64,000 bases of DNA, taken from the NCBI RefSeq assembly GCF_902497555.1, contig NZ_CABVGP010000001.1, positions 806,001 through 870,000 of the forward strand, in the 5' to 3' direction. The stretch's first letter is position 1; each line of letters opens with the position of its first letter. Shown piece by piece: positions 63,848 to 64,000 of the stretch. A program made the position numbers and the translations under genes. This DNA is from Amycolatopsis camponoti. Lineage in GTDB: Bacteria; Actinomycetota; Actinomycetes; Mycobacteriales; Pseudonocardiaceae. A model generated the notes under the pieces. It saw nothing but the letters and a program-made list of their open reading frames with translations. It did no database searches and was not told where the DNA came from.

Positions 63848-64000
63848 TCACGCAGAGTCGACCGGCGCCGCACCGGGAACGGGCGAAACCGGCCGGTGGC
63901 GGAACACCACGTAGTGGTAGAGCAGGTAGTTCCAGAACAGCCCGACGACGATGGCCGCGCCCTTCGGCACCAGCAGGTTGACGCCCGGAAAAAGGTGGCT
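63848..64000 (-). CDS. GtrA-family protein (partial, C-terminus)
   Basis: The last 50 codons of a gene entering from the right. The end has the GtrA pattern of a final membrane helix followed by NYLLYHYVVFRHR. GtrA-type proteins help move polyprenyl-phosphate sugars across the membrane. It ends 18 bp before the polytopic membrane gene and is probably in one operon with it. Confidence 0.7.
   Translation of the reverse strand, partial: SHLFPGVNLLVPKGAAIVVGLFWNYLLYHYVVFRHRPVSPVPGAAPVDSA

Overview
The window is GC-rich chromosomal DNA (roughly 70 percent by eye) with frequent GTG starts, start codons stacked as ATGA or GTGA, and several promoters whose -10 box lies 6-7 bp before the start codon, implying leaderless transcripts. 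Together with a mycothiol-type DinB/maleylpyruvate isomerase-like protein, an MCE protein, a WS/DGAT acyltransferase, DUF3105 and an argS-lysA-hom-thrC-thrB-rho-rpmE-prfA housekeeping run, this points to an actinomycete. The overall look is Pseudonocardiaceae, most like Amycolatopsis; the genus is my inference from style, not from a search. Layout: 0.1-4.9 kb is a GntR-controlled catabolic locus with two paired Asp/Glu-racemase-superfamily enzymes on the minus strand and a divergent D-2-hydroxyacid dehydrogenase plus amidase. Two near-identical ATTGT-N2-ACAAT operators lie in its promoters. 4.9-7.6 kb holds a small unknown protein, a MaoC-type hydratase and an MFS transporter with an ArsR-type regulator. 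7.6-10.5 kb is a complete pyrroloquinoline quinone operon in the order pqqA-C-D-E-B, including a 28-residue pqqA. 10.6-12.0 kb is a WS/DGAT. 12.1-20.2 kb is a second catabolic operon: FAD amine oxidase, TPP enzyme, hydantoinase/oxoprolinase A and B subunits, an SDR and its own GntR regulator, with a perfect 25-bp inverted repeat before the TPP gene. 20.2-32.1 kb is mixed: an ArsR-like regulator, a GH27 alpha-galactosidase with a GH27-like relic beside it, a class III CoA-transferase, a class III aminotransferase, VOC and GNAT proteins, an IclR regulator, a secreted DUF1080 protein and two membrane PH-domain proteins. 32.2-43.4 kb holds PAC2, two methyltransferases, YCII, an orphan MCE protein, a flavin monooxygenase with divergent TetR, YggT, a metallo-beta-lactamase-fold hydrolase with divergent AraC, a DinB-like protein, and an ABM/MBL/alpha-beta-hydrolase operon divergent from a MarR gene across a perfect 28-bp palindrome. 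43.6-46.15 kb is a roughly 2.5-kb island bounded by 46-bp direct repeats that are the 3' part of tRNA-Arg(CCG). It carries one repeat-rich membrane protein, a decayed tRNA-Tyr and no integrase. 46.3-51.4 kb has an epoxide hydrolase, an SDR with divergent MarR, a CDF metal exporter and the DUF305/DUF3105 pair. 51.6-62 kb is core housekeeping: arginyl-tRNA synthetase, the lysine and threonine branch of aspartate metabolism, Rho with a long charged low-complexity insert, L31 and RF1. The right end (62-64 kb) carries a probably truncated secreted protein, a large membrane protein and a partial GtrA-type protein, so the usual prfA-prmC junction is not seen. Two short imperfect palindromes recur across unrelated genes and in different reading frames, CTTAC-N3-GTAAG and GTCCAC-N-GTGGAC; they look like DNA-level signals, and I know of no description of either.
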